From the NCBI RefSeq assembly GCF_013376455.1, contig NZ_CP045504.1:2067001-2131000 (forward strand): a stretch of 64,000 nt of DNA, read 5' to 3'. Positions 54,672-62,939 of this stretch are shown here, one piece after another. The notes beneath the pieces were generated by a model. It did no database searches. It was not told the DNA's origin and saw nothing but the letters and a program-made list of their open reading frames with translations. Each line of letters starts with the position of its first letter. Position 1 is the stretch's first letter. The DNA is from Desulfolutivibrio sulfodismutans DSM 3696 (GTDB lineage Bacteria > Desulfobacterota > Desulfovibrionia > Desulfovibrionales > Desulfovibrionaceae). The translations under genes were made by a program, and so were the position numbers.

Positions 54672-55847
54672 ATGAAAGAGGTGACTGACCGTGTAGCGTG
54701 GGTTGGAGCCATTGATTGGGACAGGCGTCTTTTTGACTCCCTTGTCCCTTTGCCTGACGGAACCACCTATAACGCATACCTTGTGAGAGGGTCAGAGAAG
54801 ACGGCGTTACTCGACACGGTGGATCCCCATTTTTCCGATACGCTTTTCTCTGCCCTGGATGGCGTTTCCCAGATTGACTATGTCGTTTCGCATCACGCCG
54901 AGCAAGATCATTCGGGGACGATCCCCCTGATCCTCTCCCGCTTTCCCAAAGCCAAAGTTGTCGTCACAGCCAAGGCAAAGAGAATGCTCATGGATCTGCT
55001 GCCGATACCTGAAGAGGCTTTCCTCGTTGTCGCAGATGGAGACAGCCTGTCCCTTGGCGACAGAACGCTCACGTTCATCCATACGCCGTGGGTGCATTGG
55101 CCGGAAACCATGTCGAGCTATCTCGTTGAAGAGAAAATCCTTTTCAGCTGTGATTTTTTCGGCTCGCATATCGCCAGTTCCGATCTTCTTGCGACTGACC
55201 GGTGCCGGGTTCATGAGGCGGCAAAACGCTACTTCGCGGAAATCATGATGCCGTTTCGTTCGATTATCGCCAAAAATCTGGACAAGCTTTCAAATTACGA
55301 CATCCGCATGATCGCTCCCAGCCATGGCCAGATCTATGATCAGCCGGGATGGATTGTGGATTCGTACCGGGAATGGGTGTCCGCTGCCCCCCGAAACCTG
55401 GTGACCCTTCCCTTCGTGTCGATGCACGGCAGCACCCGCATCATGGTTGACCATCTGGCGTCGGCGCTCTCCAAGCGCAAGGTCGGTGTTGAGCTGTTCA
55501 ATCTTTCGGTAACAGATATCGGCAAGCTCGCCATGTCCCTGGTCGATGCCGGGAGCATCGTGCTCGGAGCGCCCACCGTCCTGGCCGGGCCTCATCCCTT
55601 GGCTGCCTATGCCGCGTTTCTCGCCAATGCCCTGCGGCCCAAGGCCCAGTTCTTGTCCATCGTCGGTTCCTATGGGTGGGGCGGCAAGACCGTTGATATC
55701 CTGGCCGGGATGATTCCAAACCTCAAAGTTGAGGTTCTGGCCCCGGTGCTGTGCAAAGGCCTGCCGAAAAAAGACACGCTGGCTGCGCTGGATGGATTGG
55801 CGGAGAGCATCGCACTGAAGCACCGGGAGAACAGGTACGGGAATTGA
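54672..55847 (+). CDS. Flavodiiron protein (FprA-type oxygen or NO reductase)
   Basis: 391 residues, ribosome site AAGGAGCTCC. N-terminal metallo-beta-lactamase-like domain with diiron ligands H75-x-E77-x-D79-H80 (SHHAEQDHSG), H142 (WVHWPETM), D161 (SCDFFGSH) and H218 (APSHGQ). C-terminal flavodoxin domain (STRIMVDHLASALSKR, VLGAPTVLAG, SIVGSYGWGG) binds FMN. It reduces O2 to water or NO to N2O in anaerobes with rubredoxin or F420-like donors; no rubredoxin domain is attached. AT-richer than neighbours and inside the segment bounded by copies of the receiver 3' end. Confidence 0.9.
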   Translation: MKEVTDRVAWVGAIDWDRRLFDSLVPLPDGTTYNAYLVRGSEKTALLDTVDPHFSDTLFSALDGVSQIDYVVSHHAEQDHSGTIPLILSRFPKAKVVVTAKAKRMLMDLLPIPEEAFLVVADGDSLSLGDRTLTFIHTPWVHWPETMSSYLVEEKILFSCDFFGSHIASSDLLATDRCRVHEAAKRYFAEIMMPFRSIIAKNLDKLSNYDIRMIAPSHGQIYDQPGWIVDSYREWVSAAPRNLVTLPFVSMHGSTRIMVDHLASALSKRKVGVELFNLSVTDIGKLAMSLVDAGSIVLGAPTVLAGPHPLAAYAAFLANALRPKAQFLSIVGSYGWGGKTVDILAGMIPNLKVEVLAPVLCKGLPKKDTLAALDGLAESIALKHRENRYGN

Positions 55848-55930
55848 CGGGGTCTCCACCATTCTGCTTTCCGTGACCAACGACCGGGAGGCACGGCTAT
55901 CCTCCCGCATGTATCCGGTGATTCGCGCCA

Positions 55931-55952
55931 CCGCCCGGGGGGGGCCGGGGGG
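55931..55952 (+). repeat. Left half of a GC-rich dispersed repeat, interrupted by IS481 element
   Basis: CCGCCCGGGGGGGGCCGGGG and two more G's match the start of the repeat at 59866 and 62371. The remainder, from GGGAATCATTCCCCCC, resumes at 57254 after the insertion sequence. Confidence 0.7.
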
Positions 55953-57252
55953 TGTGCAACCGGGAACATCGCTGACACTTTGGACCGGGTACATCCCTGA
56001 CACTTTTACCCGATCAAGCGCCTCACCGGGACCACATGTTTCGGCTCTTCGGAGATCAATCCCCCGATGAGAATATCCCCGGCGTACACCAGCCATCTAC
56101 CGTCATAATTCTGGATCAGCCCGATTCGATTTCTCCCGTAGGCCTCCCCGATAAATACCTGGCCGCCTTTCCAGTTGAACATCCCATCGCTACGAACAAA
56201 GCGACTTTCGAAGTATGGCGGATAGCTGAACTGTGGAGCCTCACGGGGAAAAGAACGCAAAGACCGACGATATATCGAACTTGGCGTCTTCTGCCCTAAC
56301 GCCTCATGTGGGCGCTCATAATTGAACCGGTGCCGCCAACTATCAAACTTCTTTTGCTGTTCTGAAAGACTATCCTGTGGCGGCATTGTTGACTCAAGCT
56401 TCAACGTTTTATGCATTCGCTCGTGGCTACCGTTTTGCTCCGGCTTCCCTGGCTCTATGAAATCAACGATGATGCCTAATTGAATCCACCAAACACTAAG
56501 TTGTGTAAATCCACCTATCCCGCTGGAGCCGAAAGGCGTCCCGTTGTCCACTCGGATTGCCTGAGGCAACCCATAGTCACAAAATACGTTTTCCATGGCC
56601 GATTTTGTATTTTCGAGTGTCTGGCGAGCATATCCCTTGCATGCCAGAACATACCTACTGTGCATGTCTGTTATCGTTAGTGGATAGCATATACTCCTGT
56701 CGCCAAGTCGGAACCATCCTTTATAATCAATAGCCCAGACGTCATTCGTATCTTGAGGAGACAACAAATCATACCGTCGCAAACGTCCAGCAGACTTGCG
56801 CCGAATTTTTCTCGATTCTGATATAAACCCATGACGCTTTAATATTGCGCCAATTGTGCTTGGTGCTGGAGGATCACAAATTCCGTATTTATCAAATAGA
56901 AGTTGTGATAGCTTTTTCGGGCCCCAATACGGATACGTCTCACGAAGCAATAATATTTTCTCAATGATCGCATCAGACGTTTTGTGGGGGCAGTTTCTCG
57001 GGGCACGGCTAAACTCCTCGACGCTGCCTCGATCTTGAAAACGCCGGACCCATTTATACCCCGTCTCACGGCTGATCCCGAACCGCTGGCAGATTTCAGA
57101 AAACGGTTCGCTTCTGCGCGCTGCCTCAACGATGAACCGAGCTCGTTCTTCCATGGTCTCGACCTTTTTCCAGGGCATCGGAGCTTCCTCCTCTGCCAAA
57201 GGTGTCAACCATGTACCCGGTCTATTCTGTCAACCATGTACCCGGTTCGTAC
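55953..57252 (-). mobile_element. IS481-family insertion sequence, apparently intact
   Basis: About 1.3 kb with one transposase gene and inverted termini. Each end has two copies, 25 bp apart, of a motif ACCGGGTACAT-N3-TGACA. On the left they are 55961-55977 and 55984-56002; on the right, inverted, 57204-57222 and 57229-57247. Exact boundaries are set to where the interrupted repeat breaks off (55952) and resumes (57253). No clear target duplication. Confidence 0.82.
56006..57178 (-). CDS. IS481-family transposase
   Basis: 390 residues from an ATG at 57178 preceded by GGAGGAAGC. N-terminal HTH (ERARFIVEAARRSEPFSEIC, FGISRETGYKWVRRFQDRG), then an rve-type DDE core: D in WAIDYKGWF, D in RVDNGTPFG, E in GKPEQNGSHERMHKTL. 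Undamaged and full length, so possibly active. Its lower GC points to recent arrival. Confidence 0.92.
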   Translation of the reverse strand: MPWKKVETMEERARFIVEAARRSEPFSEICQRFGISRETGYKWVRRFQDRGSVEEFSRAPRNCPHKTSDAIIEKILLLRETYPYWGPKKLSQLLFDKYGICDPPAPSTIGAILKRHGFISESRKIRRKSAGRLRRYDLLSPQDTNDVWAIDYKGWFRLGDRSICYPLTITDMHSRYVLACKGYARQTLENTKSAMENVFCDYGLPQAIRVDNGTPFGSSGIGGFTQLSVWWIQLGIIVDFIEPGKPEQNGSHERMHKTLKLESTMPPQDSLSEQQKKFDSWRHRFNYERPHEALGQKTPSSIYRRSLRSFPREAPQFSYPPYFESRFVRSDGMFNWKGGQVFIGEAYGRNRIGLIQNYDGRWLVYAGDILIGGLISEEPKHVVPVRRLIG

Positions 57253-57300
57253 CGGGAATCATTCCCCCCGGGCGGGGTACGGGGCGGCAGCCCCGATTGC
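57253..57300 (+). repeat. Right half of the GC-rich dispersed repeat
   Basis: GGGAATCATTCCCCCCGGGC followed by GGGGTACGGGGCGGCAGCCC, identical in order to the copies at 59866 and 62371. Together with 55931-55952 it reconstitutes one repeat split by the IS481 element. Confidence 0.75.
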
Positions 57301-57388
57301 ATTCTTCCGGCCCCCGGCGCGGCGGAGATGGATCGGATTTCGCCTGGCGCCTCCCCAGGATGCGGGGACAGGGCAGCTGCGCGCTGTC

Positions 57389-59362
57389 CTACCCCTGACC
57401 GGCTTCGTTTACGTCCCTTTTCATCACCCGCCCTATGACCTCGACAAGCCTCGCCTTGTCGACTGGTTTCGCGATGTAATCATTCATCCCGGAGGCAAGG
57501 AGCTTCTCCCGGTCACCCGTCATGGCGTAGGCCGTCACGGCAATGATCGGAATCCTGGACTTTGCGCCGAGGTGCGACGCCCGCCGGATCGCCTTGGCCG
57601 TCTCCACGCCGTCCAGGACCGGCATCTGGATGTCCATAAGGATCAGATCCACGTCCTGCCCGGCCAGAAGGTCCAGAACCTCCTGACCATCCTTGGCGGT
57701 GGTGACGGAGTATCCGGCCTTTTCGAGCATCCGCTTGCCCGCAATGGAACTGACGGCGTCATCCTCCGCAAAAAGGATTCTCCACGGCCTCCCGACGCCC
57801 GGCGTGTTCTCTCGCGCCTCATACGCGGCGTCACGGGCTGCTTCACCGCCGTACGCAAAGGGCAGGGAGAGATAGACGGTGGTTCCCTTTCCCAACCCGC
57901 TTTCAATGGCCACGGTTCCGCACATCAAATCCACGATCTTGCGGACAATGGAAAGGCCCAGCCCGGCCCCCTGGAATCTTCTGGTATAGGAGCCCTCAAC
58001 TTGCACAAATGGTTCAAATATCTTCTTCAGATTGTCGTCTGAAATGCCTATCCCGGTATCGGCGACCGTGATCAAGACCCGGATGTCCGCTTGGGCCGAA
58101 AAGGGCAGCACGGAGGCGAAAACGCGCACCGAACCGGTGTCTGTAAATTTTATGGCGTTCCCCACGAGGTTGAACAGGATTTGATGCAACCTGACCTCGT
58201 CTCCTCGCAACGTCTCCGGGAAATCCTCCGCCCAGGAAAACGTCAGGTCGATTCCCTTTTCCCTGGCGGTCCCGGCAAAGACCTCCTCAATCGACTCCTT
58301 TATCTTTCTGAAATCAACCTCGGCCTCAAGCAACTGCATCTTTCCTGATTCAATCTTTGAAATATCCAGAATATCCGCCAAAAGCCGGGTAAGCCGGTTC
58401 GTGGACTTTATCGCAATGCGGATGTATTCCATTTGCTCGCTATTCGGCTCAGCATCCTTGAGAAGCTGGAGCATGCCCAGCACACCGTTGAGCGGAGTCC
58501 GAATCTCGTGACTCATGTTCGCCAAAAATTCTGACTTGGCGACGCTTGCGGATTCTGCTTTATCTTTGGCGACAACAAGCTGTTCCTGCTGCTTCTGCAG
58601 CTTTCCCGTCGCCACTTTCACTTGAAGCCTGCATACATATCCGCCTATGACCACAGCCGCCAGCAGGGACGAAACGAGCAGGGCTGATATTGAGGCGTAA
58701 AAAGGCATCCCGAATTGGGATTGTATCGGCGTTTTCATAATCTCCACAGCCGGAATCTCGCCGAGAGTTCTGTCAAACCCTCCCGTCCATTTATACAACT
58801 GCTGCAACTGTTCCGGGGCATCCGACACTTTTCCATGGCAAACAAGACACTTTGGCTCATTTTTCAGAAATGGGACGGCAACGACGAGGAACTTCCTGCC
58901 ATCTTCCTCCTGTATCATGCGAATATGATCCCGCTTTTGATCTTCGTTAAACCACTTTATAAGATCAATTTCATTCTCAGTGGCTTTGTTGAGTGGATTA
59001 CGTGGATCTTCTGCAGCAATCTTATAGTGTACATCAGGCAATCCAATTGCCTCTCGTTCATCATTATAATACTTTTGAAATGTCCTGGCCATATAGGATG
59101 AGGAAAGAAGCTCCGGCGCATAGAACCCCTGGGGCAACCGTCCCTCATTCATCAATCGGTAGTAATTTGGAAGCATGTCATTCTGAATATAATGATGAAA
59201 CGCCCTGACCTCTAGCATTGCGTCGCGTATCCGATCCTCGGATTGACGGTTGCTCAATTCTTCAGTCACATAATACACCGCCACAGCAACCATCGCTATG
59301 ACAAAGAGGGAGGCAAGGATGGCCTTCGACCTATTTTTCTTTATAGAATGCAGGTTATCCAT
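57389..59362 (-). CDS. Hybrid sensor kinase with heme-c-type DUF3365 domain and receiver
   Basis: 657 residues from an ATG at 59362 preceded by GGAAGGAGGGCC. TM1 about 14-34; periplasmic DUF3365 domain with a c-type heme motif C172-L-V-C175-H176; TM2 about 219-243. Then HisKA H285 (LANMSHEIRTPLNG), HATPase_c (NLVGNAIKFTDTG, VADTGIGIS, RFQGAGLGLSIV) and a C-terminal receiver (LFAEDDAVSS, LILMDIQMPVLDG). The covalent heme suggests sensing of redox state, O2 or NO. A flavodiiron protein gene lies 1.5 kb away in the same inserted segment. No output partner is visible. Confidence 0.88.
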   Translation of the reverse strand: MDNLHSIKKNRSKAILASLFVIAMVAVAVYYVTEELSNRQSEDRIRDAMLEVRAFHHYIQNDMLPNYYRLMNEGRLPQGFYAPELLSSSYMARTFQKYYNDEREAIGLPDVHYKIAAEDPRNPLNKATENEIDLIKWFNEDQKRDHIRMIQEEDGRKFLVVAVPFLKNEPKCLVCHGKVSDAPEQLQQLYKWTGGFDRTLGEIPAVEIMKTPIQSQFGMPFYASISALLVSSLLAAVVIGGYVCRLQVKVATGKLQKQQEQLVVAKDKAESASVAKSEFLANMSHEIRTPLNGVLGMLQLLKDAEPNSEQMEYIRIAIKSTNRLTRLLADILDISKIESGKMQLLEAEVDFRKIKESIEEVFAGTAREKGIDLTFSWAEDFPETLRGDEVRLHQILFNLVGNAIKFTDTGSVRVFASVLPFSAQADIRVLITVADTGIGISDDNLKKIFEPFVQVEGSYTRRFQGAGLGLSIVRKIVDLMCGTVAIESGLGKGTTVYLSLPFAYGGEAARDAAYEARENTPGVGRPWRILFAEDDAVSSIAGKRMLEKAGYSVTTAKDGQEVLDLLAGQDVDLILMDIQMPVLDGVETAKAIRRASHLGAKSRIPIIAVTAYAMTGDREKLLASGMNDYIAKPVDKARLVEVIGRVMKRDVNEAGQG

Positions 59363-59403
59363 GGGCGGCCCTCCTTCCTCCGGAACATTGCGCCGCACCA
59401 CTC

Positions 59404-59619
59404 TCAGCCATGGCCCTGGCGATACTTCTCTTCGTATTCCTCATCACGCTGCTTCGCAAGTCCCATCACGCAACACGCATGAGAAACGCGTGACGTTGCA
59501 CATACATATTGTTTCGGGTTTGTTGCCTCGAAGCTCCTTTTCCCAACAAAACGATGGAGACGCCAACTTCCGAATCGTTTTCGTGAAACATCCTCTGGAT
59601 CCACTCCCCCCGGATTCAC
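59404..59619 (-). CDS. Possible small protein upstream of the heme sensor kinase
   Basis: 71 residues from a GTG (CCCGGAGTGAAT context), ending 41 bp before the kinase start. The C-terminal half (YVCATSRVSHACCVMGLAKQ) is Cys-rich; no family recognised. An in-frame stop lies just upstream, and the start is uncertain. It may be a fragment of a longer, decayed gene. Confidence 0.25.
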   Translation of the reverse strand: MNPGGVDPEDVSRKRFGSWRLHRFVGKRSFEATNPKQYVCATSRVSHACCVMGLAKQRDEEYEEKYRQGHG

Positions 59620-59865
59620 TCCGGGATTTCAATTCCCTCTGCGCTTGCAGTGGTCTTCCAGTCGCCACACGTCACATTTCATGAACACATACTGGATGTG
59701 TCCTGTCTTTCGATGAAAACCTGTTGCACGCGCGCCTGATCGTGTCCCGACCAAGGCGTTCAACGCAAAGCATGGGGATGTCGTGGGAACAAACAATCGA
59801 GCATGGGAAGTTTCAAGGGGGATCGGCCGGAGGCGACGGCAAGGCGCGCTCCTGAGAAGACTTCG
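59620..59865. other. Gene-free stretch
   Basis: No supported gene and no clear promoter or terminator. A palindrome-like GGATCCACTCCCC-GGATTCACTCC-GGG near 59599-59625 borders it. It probably carries the promoter of the sensor kinase on the minus strand. Confidence 0.35.
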
Positions 59866-59986
59866 CCCGCCGGGGGGGTCCGGGGGAAATCATTCCCCCC
59901 GGGCGGGGTACGGGGCGGCAGCCCCGATTGTCTTACGTCGGCTGGCGGGGCGGCAGCCCCGTTTGTCTTACGTCGGCTGCCGGGGC
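59866..59986 (+). repeat. GC-rich dispersed repeat, copy 2
   Basis: CCGCCGGGGGGGTCCGGGGG, the palindrome around AATCATT, GGGCGGGGTACGGGGCGGCA, then two copies of a 34-bp module (GTCTTACGTCGGCTG-CGGGGCGGC). The second module runs directly into the receiver 3' copy at 59985. Shared with 57253 and 62371. Confidence 0.8.
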
Positions 59987-60080
59987 GGCGGACTATCTGC
60001 TCAAACCGTGCCCCCTGGACGAACTGGCGGGGTGCGTGCGGGCGGTGTACGACCGCAAAAAAGCCGAGGAGACGCGGTAA
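59985..60080 (+). pseudogene. Stray copy of the receiver-2 3' end
   Basis: It reads ADYLLKPCPLDELAGCVRAV then YDRKKAEETR and stop, against ADYLLKPCPLDELVGCVRAV, YDRKKAVGAR in the gene at 54179. DNA is nearly identical over 96 bp. There is no start or phosphorylation site. Confidence 0.88.
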
Positions 60081-60153
60081 AGGAATACGGGTGCGCCGTG
60101 CGGCGCGGCACGAATCCCACGCGATCTTCCCAACCAAGGCGAAACAACGGCGA

Positions 60154-60180
60154 AGGCCCCGGAAACGTCTCCCGGGGCCT
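60154..60180. terminator. Terminator-like hairpin after the receiver fragment
   Basis: Perfect 9-bp stem AGGCCCCGG (60154-60162) / CCGGGGCCT (60172-60180), 9-nt loop. Without a strong T-run in either direction. It stands 74 bp past the receiver copy and 46 bp past the stop of the propeller gene on the other strand. Confidence 0.45.
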
Positions 60181-60225
60181 GGCCTGCCATCACGGACAGC
60201 ACCGTCTTGATCGGCCTGTACGGCC

Positions 60226-62013
60226 TTAATCGGCGAGCAAGAGCAAATAAACCGGCGCAAGCGATGATGCGGCGGTTTGTACGATGTTCGGGGCGACCAA
60301 AACGGTGTTGTTTTCTCCGTCAACCACATAGAGTTCCCCTTCAGGGCCGAAGGCAAGAGAGGCCGGCATTTCGAACTGCCCATCTGCCCTTCCGGTTGTA
60401 CCCCAGGATTCCAGAACCTCGCCGGAAGGCGAAAGCTTCACCACGCGGGAGCTTTCCATATTCGCGACATAGATGTTGCCGCTTTGGTCCAGGGCTACTC
60501 CGGCAGGATGGTGGATGAGGTTCGTCGAGGTCCAGGTGGCCAGGACGCTGCCGTCTGAGGCCAGTTTCACGATGCGGTCGTTCCCTGTATCCCCCACGTA
60601 GATGTTGCCGCTATCGTCCACGGCCACACCTTGCGGATAGAAAAACTGCCCGGAACCGCTGCCGGAGAATCCCCAGACCGCCAAAGACGTCCCGCTCGGC
60701 GACATTTTCACGATGCGGCAATTTATGGCCTCCGCCACATAGATGTTGCCCGCGCTGTCCAGGGCAACCCCCACGGGCTCGCTGCATTCCCATGTGGCCA
60801 GGACGGTACCGCTTTGCGACAGCTTGACGATTCTGTTGTTTTGGTTATCCGCCACATAGAGGTTGCCCGAGGCGTCATGGGCCACTCCGAATGGGGAATG
60901 GAACTGCCCGGCGGCCAGGGTATCCAGGATGGCTCCGGACGAGGACAGCTTGGCGATGCTGTTGTTTAGGGTGTCCGCCACATAGACGGTTCCGTCGGCG
61001 AGAGCGGTGATTCCTCTAGGATAATTGAAATGTCCGGTGGCGGGGTCATGGCTGCCCCAGGCGGCCAGGTAGGTTCCGGCCGAGGAGAGCTGTTGCAGCC
61101 GAGCATTCACCGAATCCGCCACCCAGACGTTGCCGCTGGCATCGCAGGCGATTCCCTCGGGCTGTTTGAACTGCAGGGGGTCGCTTCCGAAGCTTCCCCA
61201 GGAAGCCACATACGCCCCGTCCGAGGCCAATTTCACGACCCTGGCGTTGAAGTAGTCCGTCACGTAGGCATTGCCGACGCCGTCGAAGGCGATCCCCTCC
61301 GTGACTATCGCGCTGCTGGCGGCGCCCAAGTCGGTCCACTCCGTGACATACGCCCCGGCCGTCGTCATGGCCAGGATGCGAGCACTCCCGTCCACCACAT
61401 AGACGTTGCCGTCGCTGCCGATGGCGACGTCTTGGGGGCTTTTGAAGGCTCCCCCCGGAGAGCCGGCGCCGTCATACGCGGCCAAAACGGCGCCGGCCGT
61501 GGTCATCTTCACGATGCGGCCGTTCCAGGAGTCCGCCACGAAGATGTTCCCGGCGCCGTCCAGGGCCAGGCCGTACGGGTATTGGAAATATCCCAAAGCG
61601 GTGCCTTCGCTGCCCCAGGTGGTGATGAATGTGCCGTCCGACGCCATCTTTACGATGCGGTGGTTCCGGGTGTCGGCCACATAGATGTTACCCGTCGCGT
61701 CGACGACGACGCCACCGGGTCTGTTGAACTGCCCTGAGCCGGAACCTTCGCTGCCCCAGGAGGCCAGCACGGCGCCGTCCGAAGACAGCTTTACGATGCG
61801 GCTGTTCATGGAGTCCGCCACGAAAAAGTTTCCGCTGCTGTCGATGAAGACGTCCATGCACGTATTAAACACGATGTGCTTGTAGGTCGCCGTGTCGCGC
61901 GGAGCGAACCGCGAAAATTCCACGTCGGTGGCAGCCATGGCTCCGGCTGTCCAGCAAAAGAATAAAAACACACCAAGAATGGGCACCGCACGGAAAAATA
62001 TATTATTCTTCAT
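60226..62013 (-). CDS. Secreted NHL-repeat beta-propeller protein
   Basis: 595 residues, ribosome site GAGGAGAACTCGTCC. Signal peptide MKNNIFFRAVPILGVFLFFC, cleaved near AMA-ATD. About eleven NHL repeats (GNIYVADTRNHRIVKMASDG type, about 45-48 residues each), enough for two six-bladed propellers or an open ring. NHL propellers bind proteins or glycans; no enzyme motif is seen. It ends in APVYLLLLAD after an Ala/Ser linker, the tail shared with the PQQ propeller and both peptidases. Monocistronic. Confidence 0.85.
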   Translation of the reverse strand: MKNNIFFRAVPILGVFLFFCWTAGAMAATDVEFSRFAPRDTATYKHIVFNTCMDVFIDSSGNFFVADSMNSRIVKLSSDGAVLASWGSEGSGSGQFNRPGGVVVDATGNIYVADTRNHRIVKMASDGTFITTWGSEGTALGYFQYPYGLALDGAGNIFVADSWNGRIVKMTTAGAVLAAYDGAGSPGGAFKSPQDVAIGSDGNVYVVDGSARILAMTTAGAYVTEWTDLGAASSAIVTEGIAFDGVGNAYVTDYFNARVVKLASDGAYVASWGSFGSDPLQFKQPEGIACDASGNVWVADSVNARLQQLSSAGTYLAAWGSHDPATGHFNYPRGITALADGTVYVADTLNNSIAKLSSSGAILDTLAAGQFHSPFGVAHDASGNLYVADNQNNRIVKLSQSGTVLATWECSEPVGVALDSAGNIYVAEAINCRIVKMSPSGTSLAVWGFSGSGSGQFFYPQGVAVDDSGNIYVGDTGNDRIVKLASDGSVLATWTSTNLIHHPAGVALDQSGNIYVANMESSRVVKLSPSGEVLESWGTTGRADGQFEMPASLAFGPEGELYVVDGENNTVLVAPNIVQTAASSLAPVYLLLLAD

Positions 62014-62370
62014 GGACGAGTTCTCCTCCTTTTTTGCATTCTAGAAAAGATATTCACCTGTCGCAAAAGTACCAGCAATATTCATGAACAAGACATTTTC
62101 CATCATTACTTCTGAAAAATGCCGCACATAATATGTATGCTTAAAACAATCACCGTGGAATCTTCGAAATGCGCCGTACGTTTTTATGCGCGTTGCCCCA
62201 TACACCCCATATCAGGCAGCACACATCTTCCGGTTCGCCGCGAGCGGGTCCGGCACATTTTCAGCTAGCGGAAAAGCAACGGCGGCGCTGTCCGGGAAAA
62301 CCCCTACATTGCACAATGGAATCAGGGCATACGTCGCAGAATCGGAAGGAGAAGTGTGGGAGGGGCGTTT
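62014..62370. other. AT-rich promoter region of the NHL gene
   Basis: 357 bp, AT-rich near 62040-62160 and then GC-richer. No supported gene; I see no palindrome or attachment-type site. Confidence 0.4.
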
Positions 62371-62468
62371 CCGCCGGGGGGGTCCGGGGGGAATCATTCC
62401 CCCCGGGCGGGGTACGGGGCGGCAGCCCCGATTGTCTTACGTCGGCTGGCGGGGCGGCAGCCCCGATT
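62371..62468 (+). repeat. GC-rich dispersed repeat, copy 3
   Basis: It has the same order as the copy at 59866 (CCGCCGGGGGGGTCCGGGGG, AATCATT palindrome, GGGTACGGGGCGGCAGCCCC, one GTCTTACGTCGGCTGGCGGG module). It ends exactly at the stop codon of the phosphodiesterase gene (62467). Confidence 0.8.
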
Positions 62469-62934
62469 ACAGCGACACAAACTCCGTCGAAATCTTCCCG
62501 GCGTCGAGCGTCACGATGGCCAGGCTGCCTTCGCGCAGGCTGCCGGGGTTGATGCACCGCGTCCTGCCGTACTGCGAGTCCTCGCGGGCGTGGGTGTGCC
62601 CAAAAAAGATGATGTCGTAGTCCGGCCCGAAGGCCTCGTAGATGCGCCGCGACAGCCCGGCCTTGTAGCCCCAGCCGTGGCACACCGCCACGTTCAGGCC
62701 GTCCAGTCCCAGGTCCAGCCGGGGCGGCAGGTCCACGGCCAGTTGGTAGTCGTCCATGTTGCCCTGGACGCAGTAAAAACAGGGATGTTGCAGAAAATAC
62801 GACCAGGCCGAACGCCCGGTCATGTCGCCGCAGTGGATGACCGCGTCGGCCGCCGCCAGATGGCGCGCGAAGGCCTTCTCCAGCCAGTCCGTCGGGGCCG
62901 AGAGGTGGGTGTCCGAGACCACGCCGATACGCAT
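62467..62934 (-). CDS. YfcE/MJ0936-type metallophosphoesterase
   Basis: 155 residues from an ATG at 62934 after AAGGAGTAGCCGG. Metal-ligand motifs SDTHL (7-11), HCGDM (about 54-58), GNMDD (about 78-82), CHGWGYK (104-110) and GHTH (about 130-133). Small phosphodiesterase of unknown physiological substrate. It starts 5 bp after the HD gene ends, so it is co-transcribed with argJ and the HD gene. Confidence 0.88.
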   Translation of the reverse strand: MRIGVVSDTHLSAPTDWLEKAFARHLAAADAVIHCGDMTGRSAWSYFLQHPCFYCVQGNMDDYQLAVDLPPRLDLGLDGLNVAVCHGWGYKAGLSRRIYEAFGPDYDIIFFGHTHAREDSQYGRTRCINPGSLREGSLAIVTLDAGKISTEFVSL

Positions 62935-62939
62935 TCCGG

